From contig JAJZPE010000015.1 in the NCBI GenBank assembly GCA_021811325.1, positions 1 to 33,367 of the forward strand: DNA of 33,367 nucleotides, given 5' to 3'. Every line of letters begins with the position of its first letter. The first letter of the stretch is position 1. The notes below the pieces were generated by a model. It did no database searches. It had not been told where the DNA came from and worked only from the letters and a program-made list of their open reading frames with translations. Origin of the DNA: Bacillota bacterium (GTDB lineage: Bacteria > Bacillota > Sulfobacillia > JAJYWN01 > JAJZPE01). This document shows positions 1 through 7,372 of the stretch, piece after piece. The position numbers and the translations under genes were made by a program.

Positions 1-1
1 G

Positions 2-625
2 ATCCTCAAATACAAGAGCCAGCTGACCCTCTTGCGGCGGTTCCTGACCAGCTTCGCCCGGGCCAACGAGATCTTCGGACAGCTCGGTGAGCTCCCGGCG
101 CGTTCGGTGGCCGACGGACAGATCAAGATGACCGGCAGCCTGCTCGAGTGGAGCGGCATCGATCCGGAGGTCCTCGACCCGATCCGCGACACCGTCGCCC
201 GGCGCCTTGAGGGGAGCGGAGACCTTCACGCCCTTTATGCCGCCACCGACTCGACCCACCTCTTCCTGCTCCTGCAGACACGGCGGCCGGTCTCGGCCGA
301 GCTGACCTACACCGTGCGGGTCATCCCCTTCGACCACACGGCCGGGCCCTACCGGCACCAGATCATTGTGCGAGTGCGGCCGCCGTCCCGGGTGAGTCTG
401 GTGAACCCGTTGGAGCAAGAGGTGTCCGGGGGCAGCCAGGTATTCGTCAAGTCAAACCGCAACACCATTGGGATCAGCCTGCCCCTGTGGGCCATCGGCT
501 CGCCGGCGCGGGTCTATCTGAGCGCGGAGACCTCGCTGGCCAACCTGACCATCGACCGCCTCGCCTGGCAGATGATCGGCCTGAACGAGGCCCGCGCCTT
601 GCCCACCTGGCCGGGCACGGAGTAG
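2..625 (+). CDS. 5'-truncated protein of unknown function with a probable C-terminal beta-sandwich domain
   Basis: The reading frame is open from base 2, so the real start lies outside the window. The TTG start in the ORF track at 32 is probably not genuine, because the frame upstream reads on without a stop. The visible 207 residues begin with a helical, basic stretch (ILKYKSQLTLLRRF). They continue with alternating strands containing a DGQIKMTGSLLEW segment and LFLLLQTRRPVS, a pattern resembling DOMON or CBM9-like sugar or haem-binding sandwiches. That resemblance is by eye only. There are no catalytic motifs, cysteines or membrane segments. It ends 22 bases before the alpha/beta hydrolase and may be co-transcribed with it. 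Function is unassigned. Confidence 0.6.
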   Translation: MLKYKSQLTLLRRFLTSFARANEIFGQLGELPARSVADGQIKMTGSLLEWSGIDPEVLDPIRDTVARRLEGSGDLHALYAATDSTHLFLLLQTRRPVSAELTYTVRVIPFDHTAGPYRHQIIVRVRPPSRVSLVNPLEQEVSGGSQVFVKSNRNTIGISLPLWAIGSPARVYLSAETSLANLTIDRLAWQMIGLNEARALPTWPGTE

Positions 626-647
626 ACGGGAGTTGTGACTGCGGGTT

Positions 648-1478
648 ATGTCGTCTTTACCCGAGCGGTACGCAATGTTGCAGGTGGGAAAGTCTCCGGT
701 CAGGTTTCATTATGTCACTGCCGGAGGCGCCGGGACGCCGGTCTTATTGCTCCATGGCTTCGGGGGTAACCTCGAGCACTGGAAAGCCCTCCTGCCCTCT
801 CTGGGCAGGCGCTTCCGGGTCTATGCCATCGACCTGCCCGGCTTCGGCCGGTCCGGCGCGCTGAGCCCGGGATACCGGCTCGAGGACATGGTCCAGGCGG
901 TGAACGCCTTCATCAAGACCTTCGAGTTGGCTTCCCTGACCGTCATCGGCCACTCCTTCGGCGGGCTGGTCGCCGTGGAAGTGGCCAGGCTCAACCAGAG
1001 CCGGGTCGACCATCTTGTGCTCGTCGACAGCGCCGGGGTCGAGCCGCCGGCCCACCTGGATAGGCCACTGATGCGAGCCCTCTGGCGCTTCCCGGCCTTG
1101 GGGCGGGTGGCCGTCCGGCTGATGACGACCCGCCCTCTCTTCTCGCGCCTCGTCAGGGGCATGGTCGCCGACGAGGGGCGCCTGAACGAAAAGCAACTGG
1201 CCGCCCTGCGCGAGGGCGTCCGCCAGATGCGGCTGCCCCCGACCGGCCGGGCGGCCTGGTTCGCCGACCGCTTCCTGGACCGGGTGGCCCAGGTGCCCTG
1301 CCTGACCCTGGTCCTGTGGGGGGCGGAGGACCGGGTCATCCCGGTCGAGCACGGGGTGGCCATCTTCAAGCAACTTCAGCACGGGCAGATGCGGGTCATC
1401 GACCAGTGCGGGCACGTCATGCCGATGGAATGCCCCGAGGAGATGCTCGGGGCGCTGTTTCAGTTCCTGCAGGAGTGA
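648..1478 (+). CDS. alpha/beta-fold hydrolase
   Basis: A 276-residue single-domain alpha/beta hydrolase, probably cytosolic because no signal peptide or membrane segment is visible. The oxyanion-hole motif HGFGG is at residues 36-40 and the nucleophile elbow GHSFGG at 101-106 gives Ser103. A WGAEDRVIP segment supplies Asp228 and CGHVMPME supplies His256, so the Ser-Asp-His triad is complete and in canonical order. The cap between residues about 135 and 210 is short and helical. Relatives include esterases, haloperoxidase-like enzymes and meta-cleavage product hydrolases. The substrate cannot be read from sequence, and the neighbours do not narrow it. Confidence 0.9.
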   Translation: MSSLPERYAMLQVGKSPVRFHYVTAGGAGTPVLLLHGFGGNLEHWKALLPSLGRRFRVYAIDLPGFGRSGALSPGYRLEDMVQAVNAFIKTFELASLTVIGHSFGGLVAVEVARLNQSRVDHLVLVDSAGVEPPAHLDRPLMRALWRFPALGRVAVRLMTTRPLFSRLVRGMVADEGRLNEKQLAALREGVRQMRLPPTGRAAWFADRFLDRVAQVPCLTLVLWGAEDRVIPVEHGVAIFKQLQHGQMRVIDQCGHVMPMECPEEMLGALFQFLQE

Positions 1479-1498
1479 GAGCGGGACCCGCCCGTAGT

Positions 1499-1648
1499 TC
1501 ACCAGCGGCGGGTGACGGCTTGATAGCACATGGTCAATATGGCCAGGGCGATGGCCGCCCACCAGACCCGCATGAGCACACTGAGGATGAACGTGACGGC
1601 GTGACCGAGGTAGTGGAGCGCGGCGAAGACCCAGTCCGTAGGCCACAC
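1499..1648 (-). CDS. small tryptophan-rich membrane protein, below the ORF-track cutoff
   Basis: This 49-codon frame on the minus strand fills the gap between the hydrolase and the next plus-strand gene. It would encode VWPTDWVFAALHYLGHAV followed by hydrophobic ILSVLM and WWAAIALAIL and a basic end VTRRW, so one long or two short membrane segments. Almost all codons end in G or C, as in the real genes here. A perfect AAAGGAGGT lies immediately upstream. The start is the weak point: the only in-frame conventional start is a GTG that overlaps this Shine-Dalgarno sequence, and an ACG eight bases after it has better spacing. I do not recognise a family. Confidence 0.4.
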   Translation of the reverse strand: MWPTDWVFAALHYLGHAVTFILSVLMRVWWAAIALAILTMCYQAVTRRW

Positions 1649-1729
1649 CTCCTTTCCATCCGTGGCGGCACTTCCAGCCCATAGCTTTTCCGGCTGGTCA
1701 CCAATTCTAGCAAGCAGGGGGAGAGAGAG

Positions 1730-2293
1730 ATGTACTGGCCATCACCGGGCCCCGCCAACACCCGGCCCACCCTGGAACTCGCCCTGGCCAGGGCCAAGGA
1801 GCTCGGCATCAAGCACATCGTCGTGGCCTCGAACACCGGCGAGACCGTCGAACCGCTGCTGGAGATGGGCGCCCTCGAGGACGGCATCAACCTGGCCTGC
1901 GTCACCCATCACGTTGGCTACGCCGCGCCCGGGGCGGATCAGATGGCCCGGGAGAACAGACAGCGCCTGGCCGCCAGGGGTGTCCAGCTGCTGACGACGA
2001 CGCACCTCTTTGCCAACGTCGAGCGGGCCATCACCAACAAGTTCGGCGGCCTCTACCCCGGCGGCATCATCTCCCACACCCTGCGGACGATGGGCCAGGG
2101 GGTCAAGGTGGCCTACGAGATCGCCGTCATGGCCCTCGACGCGGGGCTCATCCCGTTCGGCGAAGAGGTCGTGGTCGTCGCCGGGACCGGGCGCGGGGCC
2201 GACACGGCCGTCGTCATGCTGCCGTCCCACGCCAAGACCTTCTTTGATACGATCTGCCTGGAGATCATCTGCAAGCCGCGGGCGCGCCGATAG
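1730..2293 (+). CDS. stand-alone pyruvate kinase alpha/beta (C-terminal) domain protein
   Basis: A 187-residue protein beginning YWPSPGPANTRPTLELALARA, then KHIVVASNTGETVEPLLEMG. This resembles the C-terminal alpha/beta domain of pyruvate kinase found as an independent protein in many anaerobic Bacillota and archaea. The catalytic TIM barrel of pyruvate kinase is absent, so it is not a pyruvate kinase. The family role is unknown; a small-molecule binding or regulatory role is only a guess. The conserved ASNTG near residues 36-40 and the glycine-rich VVVVAGTGRGADTAV near the C-terminus would fit a phosphate- or nucleotide-binding pocket. The ATG is preceded by GGGGAGAGAGAG. A 118-base gap separates it from the isomerase gene. 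Confidence 0.75.
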   Translation: MYWPSPGPANTRPTLELALARAKELGIKHIVVASNTGETVEPLLEMGALEDGINLACVTHHVGYAAPGADQMARENRQRLAARGVQLLTTTHLFANVERAITNKFGGLYPGGIISHTLRTMGQGVKVAYEIAVMALDAGLIPFGEEVVVVAGTGRGADTAVVMLPSHAKTFFDTICLEIICKPRARR

Positions 2294-2354
2294 CCCGGCT
2301 GCGTAGGTGGCCCGGCCGCACCGACAACCAGCAGCGCTTCGACAAGGCGGGCGA

Positions 2355-2370
2355 CATTTCGCGGGAAATG
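2355..2370 (+). promoter_or_regulatory. small hairpin in the leader of the isomerase gene
   Basis: CATTTC-GCGG-GAAATG forms a perfect 6-bp stem with a tetraloop. Flanking CGGG and CCCG can extend it with a small internal asymmetry. It lies about 40 bases upstream of the isomerase start and has no U-tract, so it is not a clear terminator. It could be an mRNA leader structure. Function is unknown. Confidence 0.25.
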
Positions 2371-2411
2371 ACCCGACTCGACCCGCCGCCGAGCGAGGGG
2401 GGATTGATGCC

Positions 2412-3278
2412 ATGGGCGATCTGACCGAGGCCGCGGGGCTCCCGCTGACCATCCAAGACAGCGGCCGGCTGTCCATCCCGCCGGCGGTGGGCGCCGCTCG
2501 CCCGGCGGTACGGACCCTCGAAGACATGCGGCCGTACCTGGCCGACCCGAACGCCGACGGCCGCGGCCCGGCCGAACTCTACTACATGTACCGTGACCTC
2601 GGCCCGGCTGCCGACCGCGCCGCTTACGCCCCCTTCGGTCTGCGCTTCGACATCACCGTCCTGGTCCCCGGGGACGTCGCGGGCGAACTGGTCAAGACCG
2701 CCGGGCACTACCACCCCGCTCCCGAAGGCCCCGGCGAGGTCTCATTCCCGGAGGTCTATGGCGTCATCCGCGGCCGAGCGCACTACCTGTTGCAGGACGG
2801 CCGGGTCGACGGTCCGGCCCAGGCCTTCCTGGTCGAAGCCGGGGAAGGCGAGGTCGTCGTCGTCCCCCCGGACTTCGGGCACGTGACCATCAACCCCGGG
2901 CCAGGCCCGCTGGTCATGGCCAACTGGGTTGAGGCCACCTTCGCTTCGGTCTACGGGCCCTATGCGGAGCGCCGCGGGGCCTGTCACTACGAGTTCGCCG
3001 GGCCGGGCGGCCGGGGGCGGCTGGAACCGAACCCGCGCTACCCGAGGCTGGTGCCCCTCAGGCGCCTGACCGCGGCCGAGTTCGCCGCTCTCTGTCCGCA
3101 AGGGAGGGCCCTCTGGCGGGCGTCGCGGCTCCCTGACCCGTCGTCTGGGGACGCGCCACCACCACCACCTCAGCCGCCCCGACCGCTCTACCGCCTCGGG
3201 GTCGAAGACCCGGAGCGCCTGGCGTTCCTGGTTCGGCCGGCGAGTTACGACTGGTCCGGCCTCATCGGGCGGAGGTGA
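2412..3278 (+). CDS. pgi: cupin-type glucose-6-phosphate isomerase
   Basis: Interconverts glucose-6-phosphate and fructose-6-phosphate. It belongs to the metal-dependent cupin type known from archaea and a few bacteria, not the common SIS-fold enzyme. The motif TAGHYHPAPEGPGEVSFPEVY supplies His99, His101 and Glu114, and PPDFGHVTI supplies His157, the expected metal ligands. GRAHYLLQDG follows the glutamate as in the family. I chose ATG 2412 over the track's 2307 because GAGGGGGGAT lies just upstream and the extra residues look non-coding. At 288 residues it is about 100 longer than typical archaeal enzymes. The extra part is a proline-rich C-terminal tail (APPPPPQPPRP). Its stop codon lies inside the ribosome binding site of murQ, so translation is probably coupled. 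Confidence 0.85.
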   Translation: MGDLTEAAGLPLTIQDSGRLSIPPAVGAARPAVRTLEDMRPYLADPNADGRGPAELYYMYRDLGPAADRAAYAPFGLRFDITVLVPGDVAGELVKTAGHYHPAPEGPGEVSFPEVYGVIRGRAHYLLQDGRVDGPAQAFLVEAGEGEVVVVPPDFGHVTINPGPGPLVMANWVEATFASVYGPYAERRGACHYEFAGPGGRGRLEPNPRYPRLVPLRRLTAAEFAALCPQGRALWRASRLPDPSSGDAPPPPPQPPRPLYRLGVEDPERLAFLVRPASYDWSGLIGRR

Positions 3279-3284
3279 ACCCCC

Positions 3285-4193
3285 ATTCCCGACAGCCTTC
3301 CTCCGACTGAACAGCGCCACCCGGGCACGACCGACCTCGACCTTCTGCCCACCGAAGAGATGCTGCGGCGGATCAACGCCGAGGACGCGCAAGTGGCCGC
3401 GGCCGTGGGCGCCGCCATCCCGGCCATCGCCCGGGCCGTCCACGCCGCCACCGCGGCCCTGGCCGAAGGCGGTCGCCTGGTCTATGTCGGCGCGGGGACC
3501 AGCGGCCGGTTGGCCGTGCTCGACGCGGCCGAGTGTCCGCCGACCTTCGGCGTCGACCGCGGCGCCGTCACCGCGGTCATCGCCGGCGGACGTGAGGCCG
3601 CCTGGCGCTCGGCGGAGGGGGCCGAGGACGACGAGGCCGCGGGCATCCGCGACCTGGAGGCCGCCGGGGTGAGGGCGGTCGACGTCGTCGTCGGGCTGGC
3701 GGCCAGCGGTCGAACGCCATACACCGTGGCCGCCCTCAGGCGCGCCCGCGAGCTGGGTTGCCGCACCGTGGCCGTGACCGGCAACCCGGGCACGCCCCTG
3801 GCGGCGACCGCCGACATCCCGATCGAGGTCCTGACCGGCCCCGAGGTCATCGCCGGCTCGACCCGCCTGAAGGCCGGCACGGCCCAGAAGATGGTCCTCA
3901 ACCTCATCAGCACGGGAGCCATGGTCCGGTTGGGCCGGACCTACTCGAACCTGATGGTCGGCGTCCAGGCGACCAATGCGAAGCTCGTCCGCAGGCTGGC
4001 TCTGATCGTCGCCGAGGCCGCCGGGGGTCCATCGATCGGCCCGGCGGAAGCGGCCGAGCTTGTCGCGAAGGCCGGGGGCGACGCGAACGTGGCCATCCTC
4101 ATGGCCAGGAAGGGCCTGACGGCCGAGGACGCCCGGGAGGTGCTGGGGGCGGCGGGGGGTTCGCTCCGGCGGGCCCTCGGTGAGAGGCCATGA
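3285..4193 (+). CDS. murQ: N-acetylmuramic acid 6-phosphate etherase, ATT start
   Basis: Cleaves the D-lactyl ether of MurNAc-6-phosphate, giving GlcNAc-6-phosphate and D-lactate, in cytosolic peptidoglycan sugar recycling. The SIS-fold core is clear: VYVGAGTSGRLAVLDAAECP followed by PPTFG, then VVGLAASGRTPY and TGNPGTPLA. The ORF track starts at an internal ATG (3360), but the frame upstream reads PPTEQRHPGTTDLDLLPTEE, matching the conserved MurQ N-terminus. The only start upstream with proper spacing is ATT at 3285, nine bases after GGAGG. There is no in-frame ATG, GTG or TTG between that site and 3360. This gives 302 residues, the usual MurQ length. The stop overlaps the downstream ATG of the nagZ frame (ATGA). 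Confidence 0.92.
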   Translation: MPDSLPPTEQRHPGTTDLDLLPTEEMLRRINAEDAQVAAAVGAAIPAIARAVHAATAALAEGGRLVYVGAGTSGRLAVLDAAECPPTFGVDRGAVTAVIAGGREAAWRSAEGAEDDEAAGIRDLEAAGVRAVDVVVGLAASGRTPYTVAALRRARELGCRTVAVTGNPGTPLAATADIPIEVLTGPEVIAGSTRLKAGTAQKMVLNLISTGAMVRLGRTYSNLMVGVQATNAKLVRRLALIVAEAAGGPSIGPAEAAELVAKAGGDANVAILMARKGLTAEDAREVLGAAGGSLRRALGERP

Positions 4194-4237
4194 ACGGCCA
4201 GGCCTTGCGGGCGGCCGAGCCCGCGGAGGAGCCATCA

Positions 4238-5896
4238 ATGACCACCATCGCCCGGACCACCGGCCTCCTCGACCGTCTGACCATCGAAGAGAAGGTCGGG
4301 CAGATGTTCATGTTCGGTTTCCCGGGGACCGCGCCGAGCCCTGAGATTGAGGAGTTCATCGGGCGCCGCGGCCTCGGGGGCGTCATCTACTTCGCCCGCA
4401 ACGTGGCCGACGTGGCCCAGGTGGCCGCGCTCTCCGAAGAGCTTCAGGAGGCGACCGGGCGCGGGCGCCAGAACCTCCCGCTGTTCATCGCCGCCGATCA
4501 GGAGGGGGGCATCGTCGCCCGCTTCACGGGCGCTTCGGGCATGGCCCGGATGCCAGGCAACATGGCCCTCGGCGCCACCCGCGACGCGGTCCTGACCGAG
4601 GCCGTCGCCGCGGCCGTCGGCGAGCAGCTCTCGGCTTGCGGTATCAACGTCAACTTGGCCCCCGTCCTCGACGTCAACGTCAACCCGGCCAACCCGGTCA
4701 TCGGTGTACGCTCCTTCGGCGAAGCCCCGGCCCTCGTCGCCGACCTCGGGGCGGCCGCCGTCCGCGGTTACCAGAAAGCGGGCGTGCTGGCCACCGGCAA
4801 GCACTTCCCGGGTCACGGCGACACCGACGTCGACTCGCACCGGGCCCTGCCCCTCGTCCCCCACGGGCGGGACCGCCTGGAGGCCGTCGAGCTGCTGCCC
4901 TTTAGGGAGGCCATCAAGGCGGGACTCGCCGCCATCATGACCTCACACGTCTTCTTCCCGGCCATCGAGCCCGAACCCGGGTTGCCGGCGACCCTTTCGC
5001 CGCGGGTGCTCACCGGTCTCCTCCGCGGGGAGCTCGGCTTCGACGGCCTGATCATGACCGACTGCCTGGAGATGAAGGCCGTCACCGACAACTTCCCGGC
5101 CGGCGAGGCGGCGGTCCGGGCGGTCAAGGCCGGGGCCGACCTCGTCCTCGTCTCGCACACGCCGGAGCGGCAGGCCGAGTCACTGGAAGCGGTCCTCGCC
5201 GCCGTTCGCCGGGGGGACCTCGGGGAGCGGCGCATCGACGAGTCGGTGGCCCGCATCCTGGCCTACAAGGCCAGGTATGGCGCGGGTCGTCGGTCGGCGC
5301 CGGACCTCGCCCGCCGGGCCTGCGGGACGATTGCCCAGCGTGGGCTGGCCCTCCAGGCCGCCCTCCGGGCGGTGACCATCGTCCGCGATCGGGATGGTCT
5401 CGTCCCTCTGCCCGGCATGCCGAGCTCAAGACCCGTGAGCGTCGGCGTGGTCGGCGTCTCGCCGGAACCCCTCAGTGGCGTTGAAGAAGGAGCCGGGGCC
5501 GGCGGGGCCGAGCCGCCACTGGCCGTGGCCCTCAGCCGGGCAGGCGTCAAAGCCCGCGGGACGCGAGTCAACCTGCGACCAACGGAGGCCGAGGTCGAAC
5601 GGGCCGTGTCCCTGGCGGCGCGGGCCGATGTGGCCGTCGTGGCCACGGTCGCCGCCCACCGTTTCTCCGAACAGGTCGCGCTGGTCAAGAGGCTCCTCGC
5701 CGCAGGGCGTCCGGTCATCGTCGTCGCTTTACGGGAACCTTACGACCTGACGCGTTTCCCAGAAGCCGGGACGTTCATCGCCGCCTACGATGACAGCGAG
5801 CCGGTCATCGAGGCGGTGGCCCGCGTCCTCGCCGGACAAGACAAAGCGGCGGGGCGTCTCCCGGTGACCATCCCCGGGATCGACCCCACCGCCTGA
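4238..5896 (+). CDS. nagZ: beta-N-acetylhexosaminidase, glycoside hydrolase family 3
   Basis: Removes terminal beta-linked GlcNAc from muropeptides. The N-terminal family 3 barrel carries KHFPGHGDTDVDSH at residues 188-201, the NagZ signature with the mobile-loop Asp-His pair. GLIMTDCLEMKAV carries the nucleophile Asp275. A second alpha/beta domain (about 345-552) makes it the two-domain type seen in Bacillus, but there is no signal peptide, so it should act inside the cell. I chose ATG 4238 because GGAGGAG lies upstream. ATG 4190, which overlaps the murQ stop, is an alternative that adds 16 residues. It follows murQ directly, supporting a recycling operon. Confidence 0.92.
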   Translation: MTTIARTTGLLDRLTIEEKVGQMFMFGFPGTAPSPEIEEFIGRRGLGGVIYFARNVADVAQVAALSEELQEATGRGRQNLPLFIAADQEGGIVARFTGASGMARMPGNMALGATRDAVLTEAVAAAVGEQLSACGINVNLAPVLDVNVNPANPVIGVRSFGEAPALVADLGAAAVRGYQKAGVLATGKHFPGHGDTDVDSHRALPLVPHGRDRLEAVELLPFREAIKAGLAAIMTSHVFFPAIEPEPGLPATLSPRVLTGLLRGELGFDGLIMTDCLEMKAVTDNFPAGEAAVRAVKAGADLVLVSHTPERQAESLEAVLAAVRRGDLGERRIDESVARILAYKARYGAGRRSAPDLARRACGTIAQRGLALQAALRAVTIVRDRDGLVPLPGMPSSRPVSVGVVGVSPEPLSGVEEGAGAGGAEPPLAVALSRAGVKARGTRVNLRPTEAEVERAVSLAARADVAVVATVAAHRFSEQVALVKRLLAAGRPVIVVALREPYDLTRFPEAGTFIAAYDDSEPVIEAVARVLAGQDKAAGRLPVTIPGIDPTA

Positions 5897-5902
5897 CTGT
5901 CC

Positions 5903-5933
5903 GAAGCCGCGGTCGCAGTCGCGGCGTCGCTTC
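5903..5933. terminator. hairpin between convergent genes
   Basis: GAAGCCGCG and CGCGGC..GCTTC can pair around an eight-base loop between the nagZ stop and the L,D-transpeptidase stop. No good U-tract follows on either strand, so termination is inferred mainly from position between convergent genes. Confidence 0.35.
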
Positions 5934-7032
5934 AATACCCCAACAGGTGCCAGGTCTGCTGGTCCACCTCACCGGTGGCCGGCAGGCTGTTGGTCTTCTG
6001 CAGTTCACGGATGGCCTTCTGGGTGTCGCTGTTGTAACGGCCGTTGATGGGACCCTTGTAGAGGCCCAACTCCGTTAGGGCCTCCTGGACCCGGATGACG
6101 TCCGTGCCGCAGACGCCGGCGCCGATGACCCTCGGCACTTCGCCCCAGTAGCGGAGCGGTTTGCCGACGATCTTTACGGGCGTGCCCACCTGGACCCAGT
6201 TATAGAGTTCAATGACGTGGCGGTTGTACATCCGGACGCAGCCATGCGAGGCCCGCGTGCCGATGGACCCGGGGTTGTTGGTCCCGTGGAGCCCATAGAC
6301 GCCCCAGGGGACGCTCAGCCGCATCCAGCGGGCCCCGAAGCCGCCGCCCCAGATGGCTTTCTCCTTGATGTAGAAGTCACCGTGCGGAGTGGGCAACGAC
6401 GGCCGCCCTACGGCCACCGGGTACTGCTGGTACGGCTCGCCGTCCACCATCACCGTCAGAGTCCGGGAGTCAGTGTCGATGACCAGGCGGATGTCGTCGC
6501 TCTCCGGCTTTGGTTTCGGCGTCCAGGTAGCCCTGGTCTTGGCCGCCGTCTCGATGGAGCCCGCGAAAGTCAGCAGTTCGTCCACGGTACCCGGGTCCAG
6601 CGCCCCCGTCGACAGCAGGCCGTGGGTCGTCTGGAAGAGAACGAGGGCCTTGGCGGTCATCGGGCCGAAGATGCCGTCGATCCGGCCTTCGTAGAACTCA
6701 CCGTTTTGGAGTAAGGCCTGCAACCCGCGGACATCGACCCCGCTCATCCGCGGCTGAGCCAGGGCCAGGCGGCGCGGGAAGTCCGCCGTCGTCAGGCCGC
6801 TCTGGGGTTGCGCCCCTTGGGCCAGGACTGTCCCATCGCCGACGGCCCTGGTCGCCGGCCCGCCGGCCAGCGCGAGCCCGCTTGCCAGCGCGAGCCCGCT
6901 TGCCAGCGCGAGCCCGCCGGCCAGCGCGAGCCCGCCGGCCCATGCGAGGGCCGGGAACGCCCGCGTAATCAAGACCGCCGGATAGGCCGGCGGCCGTCCC
7001 ACCAACCCCTTCCGCCTTGGAACGGACCGCAC
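5932..7032 (-). CDS. L,D-transpeptidase (YkuD) with two peptidoglycan-binding domains
   Basis: A 366-residue exported or membrane-anchored cell-wall enzyme. It should form or exchange L,D-crosslinks between stem peptides. A hydrophobic leader (residues about 17-58) is followed by a peptidoglycan-binding domain around 95-155 (GRIDGIFGPMTAKALVLFQ). The YkuD catalytic domain spans about 181-290 with HGT at His249 and SHGCVRM giving His263, Cys265 and Arg267. A second binding domain spans about 305-366 (KGPINGRYNSDTQKAIRELQ). The GTG start directly follows the stop of the small membrane-protein gene, with GGAGGA upstream. The leader contains an unusual six-residue repeat (LALASG/LALAGG) encoded by an 18-bp tandem repeat. 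It lies opposite the recycling genes and fits the cell-wall theme. Confidence 0.93.
   Translation of the reverse strand: MRSVPRRKGLVGRPPAYPAVLITRAFPALAWAGGLALAGGLALASGLALASGLALAGGPATRAVGDGTVLAQGAQPQSGLTTADFPRRLALAQPRMSGVDVRGLQALLQNGEFYEGRIDGIFGPMTAKALVLFQTTHGLLSTGALDPGTVDELLTFAGSIETAAKTRATWTPKPKPESDDIRLVIDTDSRTLTVMVDGEPYQQYPVAVGRPSLPTPHGDFYIKEKAIWGGGFGARWMRLSVPWGVYGLHGTNNPGSIGTRASHGCVRMYNRHVIELYNWVQVGTPVKIVGKPLRYWGEVPRVIGAGVCGTDVIRVQEALTELGLYKGPINGRYNSDTQKAIRELQKTNSLPATGEVDQQTWHLLGY
6861..6950 (+). repeat. 18-bp tandem repeat in the leader of the L,D-transpeptidase gene
   Basis: Four near-identical copies of an 18-bp unit (CGCCGGCCAGCGCGAGCC or CGCTTGCCAGCGCGAGCC) run head to tail, followed by one degenerate copy. 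On the minus strand each unit encodes LALAGG or LALASG in the hydrophobic leader. Because the unit is a multiple of three, copy-number change would lengthen or shorten the leader without a frameshift. Confidence 0.9.
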
Positions 7033-7296
7033 TCACTCATTCCTCCGCCACGATTGGTGTCGCGAGGCCGCCCGCCGGGCCTGCTGCCACTGTCTGAAGT
7101 TGTCTTGAAGGGCCATCGACCCGACCCAGAGGGCCGTCACCGCCACGGCTGTCTTCCACAGGCTGCCCGAGGTGATGCTGACCACGGCTGAGTAGAGGCC
7201 GAGGCAGACGATGGCGACACCGGCCGCGACCATGTATAGGAGATGACGTCTTTGCCGCTGGACTGGGTCTTCGGGCAGCTGATTCATGTGAATCAC
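7033..7296 (-). CDS. small two-helix membrane protein of unknown function
   Basis: An 87-residue protein with a basic N-terminal segment (DPVQRQRRHLLYM) and two hydrophobic segments, about residues 19-41 (LLYMVAAGVAIVCLGLYSAVV) and about 47-63 (WKTAVAVTALWVGSMAL). The C-terminus is strongly basic (QQARRAASRHQSWRR). The frame starts at GTG 7296 or ATG 7287; neither has a strong ribosome binding site. Its stop immediately precedes the GTG of the L,D-transpeptidase, so the two form an operon. I do not recognise the family. A role beside the wall enzyme is an inference from position only. Confidence 0.7.
   Translation of the reverse strand: MIHMNQLPEDPVQRQRRHLLYMVAAGVAIVCLGLYSAVVSITSGSLWKTAVAVTALWVGSMALQDNFRQWQQARRAASRHQSWRRNE
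7281..7294. promoter_or_regulatory. palindrome at the start of the minus-strand pair
   Basis: GATTCA-TG-TGAATC is a perfect 6-bp dyad in the divergent gap between the small membrane protein and the hydroxyacid dehydrogenase. It overlaps the proposed start codon of the membrane protein. It could be an operator, but no regulator gene is adjacent and no promoter could be assigned with confidence. Confidence 0.3.
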
Positions 7297-7372
7297 CGAG
7301 AACCATTGTCCCCCGCGACCGCTCGCCGTATGTGAACGGGCGGCCGTGACGGTTCAACCGGAGGGCTGATGA

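Noticed and set aside
2742-4238. 498-aa minus-strand ORF opposite pgi and murQ
   Set aside because: It spans two genes with clear family motifs on the plus strand and encodes low-complexity Gly/Arg/Asp-rich sequence.
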